64,000 nt of DNA, from positions 16,635 through 80,634 of the forward strand of contig JAPPGB010000102.1 of NCBI GenBank assembly GCA_028821475.1, given 5' to 3'. Shown here piece by piece: positions 23,323 through 33,642 of the stretch (position 1 is the stretch's first letter; each line of letters begins with the position of its first letter). Below the pieces are notes generated by a model, which made no database searches, was not told where the DNA came from, and saw nothing but the letters and a program-made list of their open reading frames with translations. The translations under genes and the position numbers were made by a program. This DNA is from Spirochaetaceae bacterium (lineage in GTDB: Bacteria; Spirochaetota; Spirochaetia; SZUA-6; Bin103).

Positions 23323-25269
23323 TTACAACTCGAACGCGGCGAGCTGCTCCAGGTCGCAGTCGTCGAGGGCGGCTTCGATGATGTCGCGTCCGAGCGGCTC
23401 CAGGTCCGATTCGCGCAGGTAGGGATGCAGGGTGGCGGCGAAGAACTCGCTCAGCTCGGCGGCGCCGGCGTCGTAGCCGGCCGTGCCGACCTCCGCCTGC
23501 GCCTCCACCTGCAGCAGCTCCTGCGGGATCAGGGCGCCCTCGATCTGCATCGAGCGCAGCGCGTAGCCGAGCAGCGGACAGCGCGCCGGGACGAGCTGGT
23601 CGGGCCGGAAACGCGCGCCGCTGCGCCGCGCCAGGTACTCGCGCGCCAGCCACTGCGGCATGAACCCGGTGCGCCAGGCGCCGACGTGCTGGTTGGGGGT
23701 GAGCGTGAAACGGGTGGCCGGCGTGTTGCGGATCTGGCGCAGCAGCAGGTTGGCCTGTACCACGCGCCGCCCGGTGGCGAACGGCCAGTAGGAGCCGACG
23801 CCCTCGCTCGACAGGCCGCTGCTGTTGGTGATGCTGGGATTGGAATAACCGCGCGGCGCCACCAGGCGCCACAGCCAGGCCAGCGCCGGCGGCAGCACGT
23901 GCAGCAGGCCGGCGATGCCGTAGCTGGGGCTGCCCGCCGTGCACGGCGGCGTGCGGATGCCGAAGCTGCGCACGTCCACCGTCGCCGGATCGTCCACGAT
24001 GCCGGCCACCATGCGGCGCGGCACGATGACGCGCGGGTTGGGGCACGGCACGCCCGGCTCGTCCTCGACGTGCTCCCAGATCAGGCAGGTTGCGCCCGGT
24101 GTCGCCGCCATGTTCATGAACAGCAGCGGTTCCGGCGGATGGATCGACAGGCGCTCGTAGGACGGGTCGACGCCGTAGCCGTCGATGTGGTTGACGCGCA
24201 GGAACCAGGCGTCCTCGGCGTCCATCACCGCCAGGTGGCCGCTGCCTGAGCGCAGCTCCGGGTGGCACAGCGCCATGTCGTCGGTGACCGGGCGCAACGC
24301 GCAGGTCTGGCCCATGGCCAGGAAGCGGCGCTCGCCGGTTACCGTGTTCTCGCCGAGCAACAGGCGTCCGTCCTCCTGGCGCTGCACGTGCTCGAGCATC
24401 TCGCTCTTGCCGCCGCCGCTCGCGCCCTCGTGCATGATGGTGACGATGTTGTCGTACGGGGTGACCACCTCCACCGTCGATCCGTGCGCGGTGATCCAGC
24501 CCTCGCTCTCGCCGATGGTGAGCAGCACGCCGTACACGCCCTTCTTGGCGCTCGGGCCGGGATACAGGTTGAGGGAGTGAATCTCGTGCAGCTCGGCCGT
24601 GCGGTTGTGCACCACCACCTGGCGTCCACCGCAGTGGGTGTGGCGGAACGGCGGCGCCAGGAAGATGATGGCACGCGGCGTGAAGCCGTCTTTGATGTCG
24701 ACGCCGGGCAGCATTCCCTGCAGGTCGGCGAGGGCGGCAGCGAAGAAGGCCGCGTTCTTGGGGGCGATCAGCAGCGAGTCGTAGCCGAATTCGGGGCTGC
24801 CCGACACGAACGGCAGGGCAATCAGCTCCTGCGTGCCGAGCCAGGCCAGGATGTCGCGGCGCACGGGCGCGAACGAGGTGTCGAAGCGGTCCACGAAGCG
24901 CGGCTTCTCGGACGGGCCCTCGTCGGCCACCACCATGCAGTCGGGGTCGCGGCGGCGCATGTAGGGCTCAGCGTAGTTCACCGCCACGCCGTTGCGGCAG
25001 CGGGTCACCGTGGCCTCGACCACCCGGCCGCGGCCGGGCACCTCGTACGCCACCTCGAATCGGGAGCCGCCGTTGGCGCCGTTGGTGACGTTCTCGACGT
25101 TGTCGCCGAGTGACAGCTTGACGAGTTGGTTGCGGCTGCGCGGCACCAGCACCTCCGGCGATGCCTCCAGGGTCGCCACCACGTCGGCGGGCAGCCGCAG
25201 CCGCCACCAGGTGGCCAGCGCGCCGGCTGCGGGTGCCTCGCGCTGCAGCGTAGTCTCGGATGTAGCCAT
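23323..25269 (-). CDS. DUF4914 family protein with a PEP-carboxykinase-like P-loop
   Basis: Large protein (648 residues from ATG 25269, or 659 if started at ATG 25302) that I assign to DUF4914. The central region contains IMHEGASGGGKSEMLEHVQ, a GxxxxGKS P-loop in the context seen in ATP-dependent PEP carboxykinases and HPr kinases. It follows HSLNLYPGPSAKKGVYGVLL and precedes a long conserved half with EPLLFMNMAATPGATCLIWE, GIRTPPCTAGSPSYGIAGLL and FTLTPNQHVGAWRTGFMPQW. The many conserved Asn, Gly and aromatic residues suggest an enzyme that binds ATP and a small substrate. The reaction is unknown. It has no signal peptide or membrane segment. The strand matches the downstream PPTase/phosphoesterase genes, but transcription from them would have to pass the 42-bp repeats at 25311-25435. 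Confidence 0.78.
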   Translation of the reverse strand: MATSETTLQREAPAAGALATWWRLRLPADVVATLEASPEVLVPRSRNQLVKLSLGDNVENVTNGANGGSRFEVAYEVPGRGRVVEATVTRCRNGVAVNYAEPYMRRRDPDCMVVADEGPSEKPRFVDRFDTSFAPVRRDILAWLGTQELIALPFVSGSPEFGYDSLLIAPKNAAFFAAALADLQGMLPGVDIKDGFTPRAIIFLAPPFRHTHCGGRQVVVHNRTAELHEIHSLNLYPGPSAKKGVYGVLLTIGESEGWITAHGSTVEVVTPYDNIVTIMHEGASGGGKSEMLEHVQRQEDGRLLLGENTVTGERRFLAMGQTCALRPVTDDMALCHPELRSGSGHLAVMDAEDAWFLRVNHIDGYGVDPSYERLSIHPPEPLLFMNMAATPGATCLIWEHVEDEPGVPCPNPRVIVPRRMVAGIVDDPATVDVRSFGIRTPPCTAGSPSYGIAGLLHVLPPALAWLWRLVAPRGYSNPSITNSSGLSSEGVGSYWPFATGRRVVQANLLLRQIRNTPATRFTLTPNQHVGAWRTGFMPQWLAREYLARRSGARFRPDQLVPARCPLLGYALRSMQIEGALIPQELLQVEAQAEVGTAGYDAGAAELSEFFAATLHPYLRESDLEPLGRDIIEAALDDCDLEQLAAFEL

Positions 25270-25310
25270 GATTTGGGAGCGGCAAAGATAGGCAAATCCC
25301 ATTCCGCGAG

Positions 25311-25435
25311 CAACGCGCTCAGCCCGGTCCCTGCAACCGGCAGGCGGCGACCAACGCGCTCAGGCTGGTCCCGGCAGCCGGCAGGCGCGCGACCAACGCG
25401 CTCAGCCTGGTCCCGACAACCGGCAGGCGCGCGCC
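25311..25435. repeat. three tandem copies of a 41-42-bp repeat
   Basis: Units start CAACGCGCTCAG at 25311, 25352 and 25394. They are 41, 42 and 42 bp long and differ at only a few positions (for example GCCCGG, GCTGGT and CCTGGT variants, then CCGGCAGGCG). The third unit includes the stop codon and last codons of the phosphopantetheinyl transferase gene; the others lie between that gene and the DUF4914 start. Possible roles are a variable-number tandem repeat or a transcription attenuation region. It is not a CRISPR array, because there are no spacers. Confidence 0.85.
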
Positions 25436-26133
25436 GCGGCGAACCGGGACTCTCCCAGGTCCTCGAGCCAGAACCGGTCGGCCGGCAGATGCGGGAAGCG
25501 AAACAGCGCGGCCGGGCTGCCCTCGAGCATCGACCGCGGCACCTCGAAGCGCGACGGATCCAGCGAGAAGCCGGTGCCCAGGGCCTTGATGAGCGCCTCC
25601 TTCAGGCTCCACAGCCGGTAGAACAGGTACGCCTTGGCGGTTCCGGCGGCGGCCGACAGGGCGAGCCGTTCGCACGGACCGTAGACGACCGACCCGATGC
25701 CGTCGAAGTCGCGGCCGGGAATGCGCACCTCCAGGTCCACCCCAAGCGCCTCCTGTTTCGCAAATCCGATCAGCCCATGCTCGCCACTGTGACTCACATT
25801 GAAACTGCGGCTCACATTGAAGGATGGCCCCGGCGCCGGCGCCTCCCCGTTTACTTTCGCGTACGGCTTGCCGTACTCGAGGTAGCCGAAGGACAGTTCC
25901 CGGTTGGCGCACCGGAGCCGGTCGCACAGGTTGATCCGGAGCGCCGCTCGGCACAGCACGAACCGGCGCCGAGCGTCGCTGCCCAGGATCGTTTCGCAAC
26001 GTGCCTGCTCGTGTTCGTCGAGCAGCGCGACGGCTTGGCGTTCGCGGCCCGGGTGGGGCCGCAGGTCCACGTGCAGGATGAGCGAGTCCCCGGTCTCGCG
26101 CCACGGTGTCCACCAGGCGCCGGCGGCGGTCAC
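25402..26133 (-). CDS. 4'-phosphopantetheinyl transferase (Sfp/Gsp type)
   Basis: Transfers the 4'-phosphopantetheine arm from CoA to carrier proteins of fatty-acid, polyketide or non-ribosomal peptide synthases. The start is GTG 26133, which overlaps the upstream phosphoesterase stop (GTGA); the protein then has 243 residues, normal for Sfp-type enzymes. Motifs: LSFGYLEYGKPYAKV (the FGxxGKP block), FNVSHSGEHGLIGFA near 111-125, GVDLE with metal-binding D133 and E135, and YRLWSLKEALIKALGTGFS near 172-190 with the essential W-KEA. A six-residue duplication (FNVSRS/FNVSHS, residues 105-116) comes from an 18-bp tandem repeat in the DNA. The last codons lie in the 42-bp repeat array. No carrier-protein synthase is present in the window. 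Confidence 0.9.
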   Translation of the reverse strand: MTAAGAWWTPWRETGDSLILHVDLRPHPGRERQAVALLDEHEQARCETILGSDARRRFVLCRAALRINLCDRLRCANRELSFGYLEYGKPYAKVNGEAPAPGPSFNVSRSFNVSHSGEHGLIGFAKQEALGVDLEVRIPGRDFDGIGSVVYGPCERLALSAAAGTAKAYLFYRLWSLKEALIKALGTGFSLDPSRFEVPRSMLEGSPAALFRFPHLPADRFWLEDLGESRFAAARACRLSGPG

Positions 26134-26999
26134 CGGAGCGCCGCACCCCGGGGCGCCAGGGTCACTTCCCGCAGGTAGGAGCCGATGCCGCGGCGGCGGT
26201 CCCACTGCCGCGGATAGCCCAGGGACACCTCCTGGAACGGCACCCCGTCCAGCCACCGCGTGGCGCGGATGTGGAGGTGGCCGTACACCACCGCGCACGC
26301 GCCGAAGCGGCGGTGCCAGCCGCGGGTCCGGCGCGTCCCGCACCAGGGAGTGAAGCGCGGTATGCGCGGCAGCACGGCGTGTTGCTCTTCGAGCGGAAAG
26401 TGGTTGATCAGCACCTTGGGAAGGTCGGACGGATACGCGGCAAGCCTTCCGGCGGCGTCCTCGCAGCGGGCGGCGCACCACGAGTCGCGATCGGGATAGG
26501 GGGCGGGATGCAACATTACCTCATCGGAGCAGACGGCGCTTCCCTCCCGCGCCCACGAGACGACCTGGTCGCGGCGGACGTGGGCAGGCCGGAAGCTGTA
26601 GTCGTAGAGCAGGAACAGCGGCACGACCAGAACCGGCCCGTCGCGATGTTCGACCACCGGGTAGGGATCCTCGGGGGTGAGCACACCGTGGCCGCGCGCG
26701 ACCTGGACAAGCCGTTCGTAGAGCGCGACGCCGCCGAGCCGGGGAGCCGCCCGCGGTACGGTCCACAGTTCGTGATTGCCGGGGACCCAGACTACCTGGC
26801 GGAACTTCGCGGTGAGCCGCCGAAAGCACCAGTCGAGTCCGTCGGCACCGTGGGTAACGTCCCCGGCCAGGATCAGCCAATCGTCCGGGAAGGCCGGCAA
26901 ACCATCGACCGCTTCCCGGTTCTCCCGATACGAGACATGGAGGTCCGAGAGCGCCCATAGACGTACATGATCACCGTTCGGGGAGGTCGGGGGATGCAT
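26130..26999 (-). CDS. calcineurin-like metallophosphoesterase, PptH-like
   Basis: 289-residue two-metal phosphoesterase. All five family blocks are seen: WALSDLHVSYREN (D19, H21), WLILAGDVTHG (D47), VVWVPGNHELW (N75, H76, E77), VLINHFPL and VVYGHLHIRATR. The opening RLWALSDLHVSY, the LTPEDPYPVV block and PLFLLYDYSFRP resemble, from memory, the mycobacterial phosphopantetheinyl hydrolase PptH (Rv2795c), which removes the arm that PptT adds. Mycobacteria keep pptH just upstream of pptT, and here the gene likewise overlaps a phosphopantetheinyl transferase gene by 4 bp. A role as carrier-protein phosphopantetheinyl hydrolase is therefore likely, but other phosphoesterase activities cannot be excluded. 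It has no signal peptide. The gene is divergent from the reductase gene at 27100. Confidence 0.82.
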   Translation of the reverse strand: MHPPTSPNGDHVRLWALSDLHVSYRENREAVDGLPAFPDDWLILAGDVTHGADGLDWCFRRLTAKFRQVVWVPGNHELWTVPRAAPRLGGVALYERLVQVARGHGVLTPEDPYPVVEHRDGPVLVVPLFLLYDYSFRPAHVRRDQVVSWAREGSAVCSDEVMLHPAPYPDRDSWCAARCEDAAGRLAAYPSDLPKVLINHFPLEEQHAVLPRIPRFTPWCGTRRTRGWHRRFGACAVVYGHLHIRATRWLDGVPFQEVSLGYPRQWDRRRGIGSYLREVTLAPRGAALR

Positions 27000-27099
27000 C
27001 AGCGACGATTCGAGCGATCGTAGTCTCCGGTTCGCGCGGCGTCAATATTGCGCGCAGAGATTGACGTTCGCGGCAGTTCCTGCTACCCATTATTGTTCT

Positions 27100-29394
<2,295 letters not shown>

Positions 29395-29424
29395 GGCCGG
29401 CCGGACGAGAAGAGGATCAGGAAC

Positions 29425-30000
29425 ATGAGTGACCGATGGCTGCAGCACGTGAACGTCAAGTTTCCGGCGGCGGGCGGCATCGACCTGACGGAGGCGATCC
29501 CGGTGTTTCACCGCTGGATCCAGGAACAGGCGCTGCCCGGCCTGCTGGTCGACGTGGCCGACTACCGGCATGTGCCCGAGGGTCCCGGCCTGGTGCTGGT
29601 GGCGCACGAGGCGATCTACGGGCTGGACGAGGGCGGCGGCTGGCTCGGCCTGTTGTACAACCGCCGTACGGAACATGACGCCGGGCCCGCGGAGGCCGCC
29701 GCGCATGCGTTCCGGGCGGCGCTCACCGCGTGCCGGAAGTTGGAGCAGGAGCCGGAGTTCAGCGGCAGCCTGCACTTCGACGCCAGCGCCTGCGAGGTGG
29801 TGGTCAACGACCGCGCGCTGGCGCCCAACGACGACGCCACGCGCACCCGCCTGCTGGCGGTGCTGGCGCCGCTGCTGGACCGGTTATGGGGCGCCGGATC
29901 CTACACCACCATGCCGGTCGGCGAAGCCCGCGACCGCCTGGGGATCAGCGCTCGCTGCACCGACTCCCACTCGGTGGGCAGCGTGCTTGACCGGCTGTAG
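29425..30000 (+). CDS. hypothetical protein coupled to the nitrite/sulfite reductase
   Basis: 191-residue soluble protein of unknown function starting at ATG 29425 after GAGGATCAGGAAC, 30 bp behind the reductase gene, so it is probably co-transcribed. Landmarks: RWLQHVNVKFPAAGGIDLTE, VFHRWIQEQALPGLLVDVAD, HEAIYGLDEGGGWLGLLYNR, FDASACEVVVNDRALAPNDD and SHSVGSVLDRL near the end. From memory, similar short proteins sit next to this type of reductase in other bacteria, which would suggest a role in maturation or electron supply. I cannot confirm this. No metal motif or signal peptide is visible. Confidence 0.75.
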   Translation: MSDRWLQHVNVKFPAAGGIDLTEAIPVFHRWIQEQALPGLLVDVADYRHVPEGPGLVLVAHEAIYGLDEGGGWLGLLYNRRTEHDAGPAEAAAHAFRAALTACRKLEQEPEFSGSLHFDASACEVVVNDRALAPNDDATRTRLLAVLAPLLDRLWGAGSYTTMPVGEARDRLGISARCTDSHSVGSVLDRL

Positions 30001-30275
30001 CCGCGGCGCGCCCATCGACGAGGCCGCCGGTGGCCTACCCTCTGCGCGCGACTGCGCCGGCGGCACCGACGGACCGGCGCGGGCCGGAGCGACGCCCGGC
30101 ACTCCGGGAGACCGGCGACCATGATGCACGGTCGTCGTGTCCGGCGCACCGCCCGCGTGCCTGACAACCGCACGCCGATTGCACGCGGTGACCGCGGTCC
30201 GACCCGCGTTACCCGCATGGGTGCAGCCGCTGCCGCCGTGCGCGGCGGCAGCGTCGAGCGCACCAGCCGATAGCA

Positions 30276-31034
30276 GTGCCGATCAAGTACGAACTGGAGA
30301 CGATCCCGGTGTGGGATGCGTACCGGGCCGGGAGCGAGTGCCCGTTGTGCCTGCTGCTGCGGCGCGCGGAGGCGGAGTTCGTGCGCTTCTACGTCGGCCA
30401 CTCGGTGATGGTGCCGGAGATGCGCGTGCAGGTGAACGACGCCGGCTTCTGCCGCGTCCACTTCCCGATGCTGCTCGACGGCGGCAACCGCCTCGGGCTC
30501 GCCCTGATCACCCACACCCACCTCGGCGAGCTGCGCAAGAAGCTGGAACGGCACCTGCTCGCCGGCAAGAGCGGCGGCGCCCTGAAGAAGGAATTGATCC
30601 GCCTGTCGGCGCTGGTGGACGAACAGCTCGACCGCTGCCTGATCTGCGACCGGCTGCGCGACCGCTTCCTGCGCTACGCCTATACCATCGTGCACCTGTG
30701 GCGGACCGACGCGGACTTCCGCGCCGAGTTCCTGGCCTCCCGAGGGTTTTGCCTGGACCATCTGCAGGGCGTATTGGCGATGGCGCGGGAGACGCTTGCG
30801 GTGGCGCGGCTACCGGCCTTCGTTGCCGAGACGGCGGAGGTGCAGGGACGTGCCTGGGACCGCCTGGAGGGGGAGCTGCTCGCCTTCACCGGCAAGTTCG
30901 ACTACCGCGCTTCCGGCCCCACCCGTGCCGCGACCAGGCGCTCGGTCGCCGACGCCATCGCCAAGCTGACCGGCGCCGACCCCGGCCGGCGCGGCGCGCG
31001 CGGGGCGAGCGAAGCAGCGGACCAGGAGTCGTAG
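30276..31034 (+). CDS. DUF6062 family protein with CxxC motifs
   Basis: 252-residue protein starting at GTG 30276 with the opening MPIKYELETIPVWDAYRAGS. It contains paired cysteine motifs: ECPLCLLLRR near residue 21, AGFCRVHFPML near 58, RCLICDRLRDRF near 120 and GFCLDHLQGVL near 158. The C..C/C..H pattern, repeated twice, suggests two zinc-binding or redox-sensitive modules in a mainly helical protein. This fits my recollection of DUF6062, known from spirochaetes, clostridia and Chloroflexi. The function is unknown. The last 40 residues are low-complexity and basic. It has no signal peptide. It lies 275 bp after the preceding gene and may be a separate transcription unit. Confidence 0.72.
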   Translation: MPIKYELETIPVWDAYRAGSECPLCLLLRRAEAEFVRFYVGHSVMVPEMRVQVNDAGFCRVHFPMLLDGGNRLGLALITHTHLGELRKKLERHLLAGKSGGALKKELIRLSALVDEQLDRCLICDRLRDRFLRYAYTIVHLWRTDADFRAEFLASRGFCLDHLQGVLAMARETLAVARLPAFVAETAEVQGRAWDRLEGELLAFTGKFDYRASGPTRAATRRSVADAIAKLTGADPGRRGARGASEAADQES

Positions 31035-31083
31035 GCCGGCTGGGCCGCGAGCGGCGCCGAGGGCGATGAGCTTCGGGGCACTC

Positions 31084-31476
31084 CTAACGCAGGACGGGAC
31101 GCAGGCTGGCGACGCTGGCGATGCGCTCACGACGCGGCCGGGACGATGCTGCCGGCTCGACTCGGCGGGCGGTTCGGGCGGCCAGCGATCCGCCCAGGGA
31201 GCGGCGAGCCGAGGTGGCAAGCATCTCGCCCGCTTTCGTGGCTTGCCCGTGCAGGTTCAGGCGGTGCGCGATGGCCGCGAGACGAAGCTGCAGTTCCGGT
31301 GTCTCCGGCCGATCGCGCAGGCGATCGGGCAATACCAGCGCGACCATTCCGGTTTCGCTGGTCATCAGCAGGTGGCAGCCCGGGTGCACTTCTTCGCGGG
31401 CGCACAGCAACGCCCGATGGCCCACTTCGGCCGGTACGAGGGCAGTCTGGACATTCGGCTTGGTCGATTCGTGCAT
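31084..31476 (-). CDS. hypothetical small protein
   Basis: Candidate gene of 130 residues in an otherwise gene-free stretch of 700 bp. The ATG at 31476 has a good Shine-Dalgarno sequence (GAAGGGAA) at the right spacing. Residues 1-80 have normal composition and helical segments (EVGHRALLCAREEVHPGCHL, LQLRLAAIAHRLNLHGQA). The C-terminal 45 residues become Arg/Ser-rich, as if out of frame or decayed. I do not recognise it. Frames on the other strand here are Arg/Ser/Gly-rich and look spurious. Confidence 0.38.
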   Translation of the reverse strand: MHESTKPNVQTALVPAEVGHRALLCAREEVHPGCHLLMTSETGMVALVLPDRLRDRPETPELQLRLAAIAHRLNLHGQATKAGEMLATSARRSLGGSLAARTARRVEPAASSRPRRERIASVASLRPVLR

Positions 31477-31537
31477 TTCCCTTCAGCTTTCAGTATCGGC
31501 CCACCGCACCGTTGGTTTGAGCCGCGGGGTCGCGGAC

Positions 31538-31565
31538 TTGACGCCGCCGCCAGCCGTGCTATGCT
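31538..31565 (+). promoter_or_regulatory. promoter candidate for the first peptide ABC locus
   Basis: TTGACG (31538-31543) and TATGCT (31560-31565) are separated by 16 bp and would start a transcript near 31572, leaving an untranslated leader of about 170 nt before the GTG of the binding-protein gene. No other convincing pair was seen in this interval. Confidence 0.45.
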
Positions 31566-31682
31566 GACGACTGCGCTACTCGTCCGGCACGTGCCCTCCA
31601 CGCTGAGCAACGGCGAAAGTCGTACCCGCGGGGGGAGCGTCCTTGAGACGACCGCGTTGCACGTCGCCGCCCTTGCACGGTC

Positions 31683-31722
31683 AGAGAGGAGGGCTCGGCC
31701 GGCGACCCCTCCCGTCCTCTCT
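31683..31722 (+). promoter_or_regulatory. leader hairpin just before the binding-protein gene
   Basis: AGAGAGGA (31683-31690) pairs perfectly with TCCTCTCT (31715-31722). The stem is extended by three G-C pairs after a one-base bulge, and the loop is GC-rich. It ends 19 bases before the GTG start at 31741, just upstream of AAGGAG. There is no T-tract, so a role in mRNA stability or control of translation is more likely than termination. Confidence 0.45.
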
Positions 31723-31740
31723 TACGACAAGGAGCGAAAT

Positions 31741-33546
31741 GTGAGAATGATCGCATTTGCCTTGAACAGGGTGCTCGTGGTGCTGGCTGTGCTGGCGCTG
31801 GCCGCGGGCATGGCGTGGGCCGCCGCGGAAGCGGAGGAGGCCGCCGGCATGGAGAAGGAGATGGTGCTCGATCCCACCACCGGGGCGATGGTTACCGCAC
31901 CCGAGTATGGCGGCACCCTCACCTACGCCCTGCGCGGCGATCCACCCAACCCCGATACCTTCTACCGCCACCCGCCGGCGATGGTCGCGGCGCTCGTGGT
32001 GGAGAAGCTGGGCATGGCCGACATGGGGGTGGACCGCAACTACTTCGACTTCCGCACCAACTACCTGCCCGACGACATCGTGGTGGGCCGGCTGGCGGAG
32101 AGCTGGGAGCAGCCCGATTCCACCACGGTGGTGTTCAACATCCGCTCCGGCGTGCACTGGCACGACAAGGCGCCGATGAACGGCCGCGAGCTCACCGCGG
32201 AGGACGTGGTGTTCAACTTCCACCGCTACCTTGGCCTCGGCAGCGGCTTCACGGAGGTGCCGGAGGGCGTGGCCGGGGTGGCTCCGCCGCTCACCAAGGG
32301 CGGCATCACGGCGGTTTCCGCCGACGGCAACCAGGTGATCTTCACGCTGGATGCGCCCAATCTGGACATCGTCAAGACCCTGCTGATCCAGAACATCGCC
32401 TTCATCTACCCGCCCGAGGTGATCATGGAGCACGGCGACGTGGCCGACTGGCGCAACCTGGTCGGCACCGGGCCGTTCGAGCTGGTCGACTGGGTGGAGG
32501 CAAGCTCGGTGACCTTCAACAAGGCCCCCAACTACTGGAAGCACGATGAGCGCTTCCCGGACAACCGGCTTCCCTACGTGGACGAGTTGGTCGCCCTGGT
32601 GATGCCGGAGCCGCAGACCCGCGTGGCGGCGTTGCGCTCGGGCAAGGTCGACTTCATCGGCTACTCCGGCAGCTCGCAGATCAACGGTATCGACCTGGTG
32701 GAGAGCATCAAGAAGTCCAACCCCGACATCGTGCTGCAGCCCTACTCCTACCGATCCGAGCATTCGCCGATCATCAACGTCAACCGGCCGCCGTTCGACG
32801 ACGTGCGGGTGCGCCACGCGCTGCAGATGGCGCTGGACATCGAGGGCTGGGGCGAGACCTATTTCAAGGGCTACGCCAGCCTCAGGCCGCAGGGCTGGCT
32901 CGGCGACGGCCTGACCGGCTATGCGAGCACCTGGGACGACTGGCCGGACGAGATCAAGGGCTACTACTCCTACGATCCGGAGGGCGCCGAGGCGCTGCTC
33001 GACGCGGCCGGCCTGCCGCGCGGGGACGACGGCACCCGGTTCAAGCTGGAGTTCATGATCGGCGCCGGCGACGATCGCGGCTGGAAGGAGCTGATCGCCG
33101 ACGGCTGGCGCAAGGTGGGCATCGACGTGACCATAGTGGTGCCGGACGGCGCCGAAATGGGCCAGCGCACCTCCGCCCTGGAATACGACATCCGGTCCGG
33201 CATCTCCGGCTACGAGTGGAACCCGATCGGGCAACTGCTGCACTGGACCACGAATCCCGGCGCCTGGAATCCTTCCGGCTTCGCCGACCCGGTGTACGAC
33301 GCCATGGTGGCAGAGGTGCAGGCCGCCACCACGCTGGAGGAGCGCCAACGGCTGGCGCGCAAGGCCGCGCAGTTCCTGGTCGACGGACACTGGGTGATCT
33401 GGGGCGCACGCGTGCCGGCCTTCAGCGCCCACTGGCCCTGGGTCAAGGGCTTCAACGGCGAGAGCGAGGCGGGCGACATGGACCGCGCCCTGCTGTTCTC
33501 GCGCATGTGGCTCGACCAGGATCTGAAGAAGGAACTGGGCTTCTAA
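31741..33546 (+). CDS. ABC transporter substrate-binding protein, family 5 (peptide/oligopeptide type)
   Basis: Secreted binding protein of about 601 residues that should capture peptides or other bulky solutes in the periplasm. GTG 31741 follows AAGGAGCGAAAT; ATG 31747 is an alternative. A signal peptide is clear (ALNRVLVVLAVLALAAGMAW, then AAAEAEE) with no lipobox, so it is probably released and not a lipoprotein. Family-5 marks: TAPEYGGTLTYALRG at the mature start, LAESWEQPDSTTVVFNIRSG, VHWHDKAPMNGRELTAEDVV, LVGTGPFELVDWVEASSV and VRHALQMALDIEGWG. A strong hairpin follows before the permease genes, the usual way to make the binding protein in excess. It is related to the binding protein at 51584-53410. 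Confidence 0.92.
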   Translation: MRMIAFALNRVLVVLAVLALAAGMAWAAAEAEEAAGMEKEMVLDPTTGAMVTAPEYGGTLTYALRGDPPNPDTFYRHPPAMVAALVVEKLGMADMGVDRNYFDFRTNYLPDDIVVGRLAESWEQPDSTTVVFNIRSGVHWHDKAPMNGRELTAEDVVFNFHRYLGLGSGFTEVPEGVAGVAPPLTKGGITAVSADGNQVIFTLDAPNLDIVKTLLIQNIAFIYPPEVIMEHGDVADWRNLVGTGPFELVDWVEASSVTFNKAPNYWKHDERFPDNRLPYVDELVALVMPEPQTRVAALRSGKVDFIGYSGSSQINGIDLVESIKKSNPDIVLQPYSYRSEHSPIINVNRPPFDDVRVRHALQMALDIEGWGETYFKGYASLRPQGWLGDGLTGYASTWDDWPDEIKGYYSYDPEGAEALLDAAGLPRGDDGTRFKLEFMIGAGDDRGWKELIADGWRKVGIDVTIVVPDGAEMGQRTSALEYDIRSGISGYEWNPIGQLLHWTTNPGAWNPSGFADPVYDAMVAEVQAATTLEERQRLARKAAQFLVDGHWVIWGARVPAFSAHWPWVKGFNGESEAGDMDRALLFSRMWLDQDLKKELGF

Positions 33547-33574
33547 ACGGAAGCTCTGTCGACTGGTGCTGACG

Positions 33575-33614
33575 GTGGGATGGCGGCGGCGTTCCGTCAT
33601 CCCACTTCTTTTTC
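33575..33614 (+). terminator. hairpin with T-tract between binding-protein and permease genes
   Basis: GTGGGATG (33575-33582) pairs perfectly with CATCCCAC (33598-33605), loop of 15 nt, followed directly by TTCTTTTTCC. This is a good intrinsic terminator, probably leaky, that would cut down expression of the permeases relative to the binding protein. The second peptide ABC locus has an equivalent element at 51513-51545. Confidence 0.75.
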
Positions 33615-33642
33615 CTAATGCTGTCAGGATGGGGATGGTGAC

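Noticed and set aside
25311..25435. CRISPR-like array
   Set aside because: The units are contiguous, with no spacers between them, and one unit overlaps a coding sequence. It is a simple tandem repeat.
31066..31740. Long N-terminal extension of the first substrate-binding protein
   Set aside because: The extension is Arg/Gly/Ser-rich and precedes a perfect ribosome-binding site and signal peptide at 31741.
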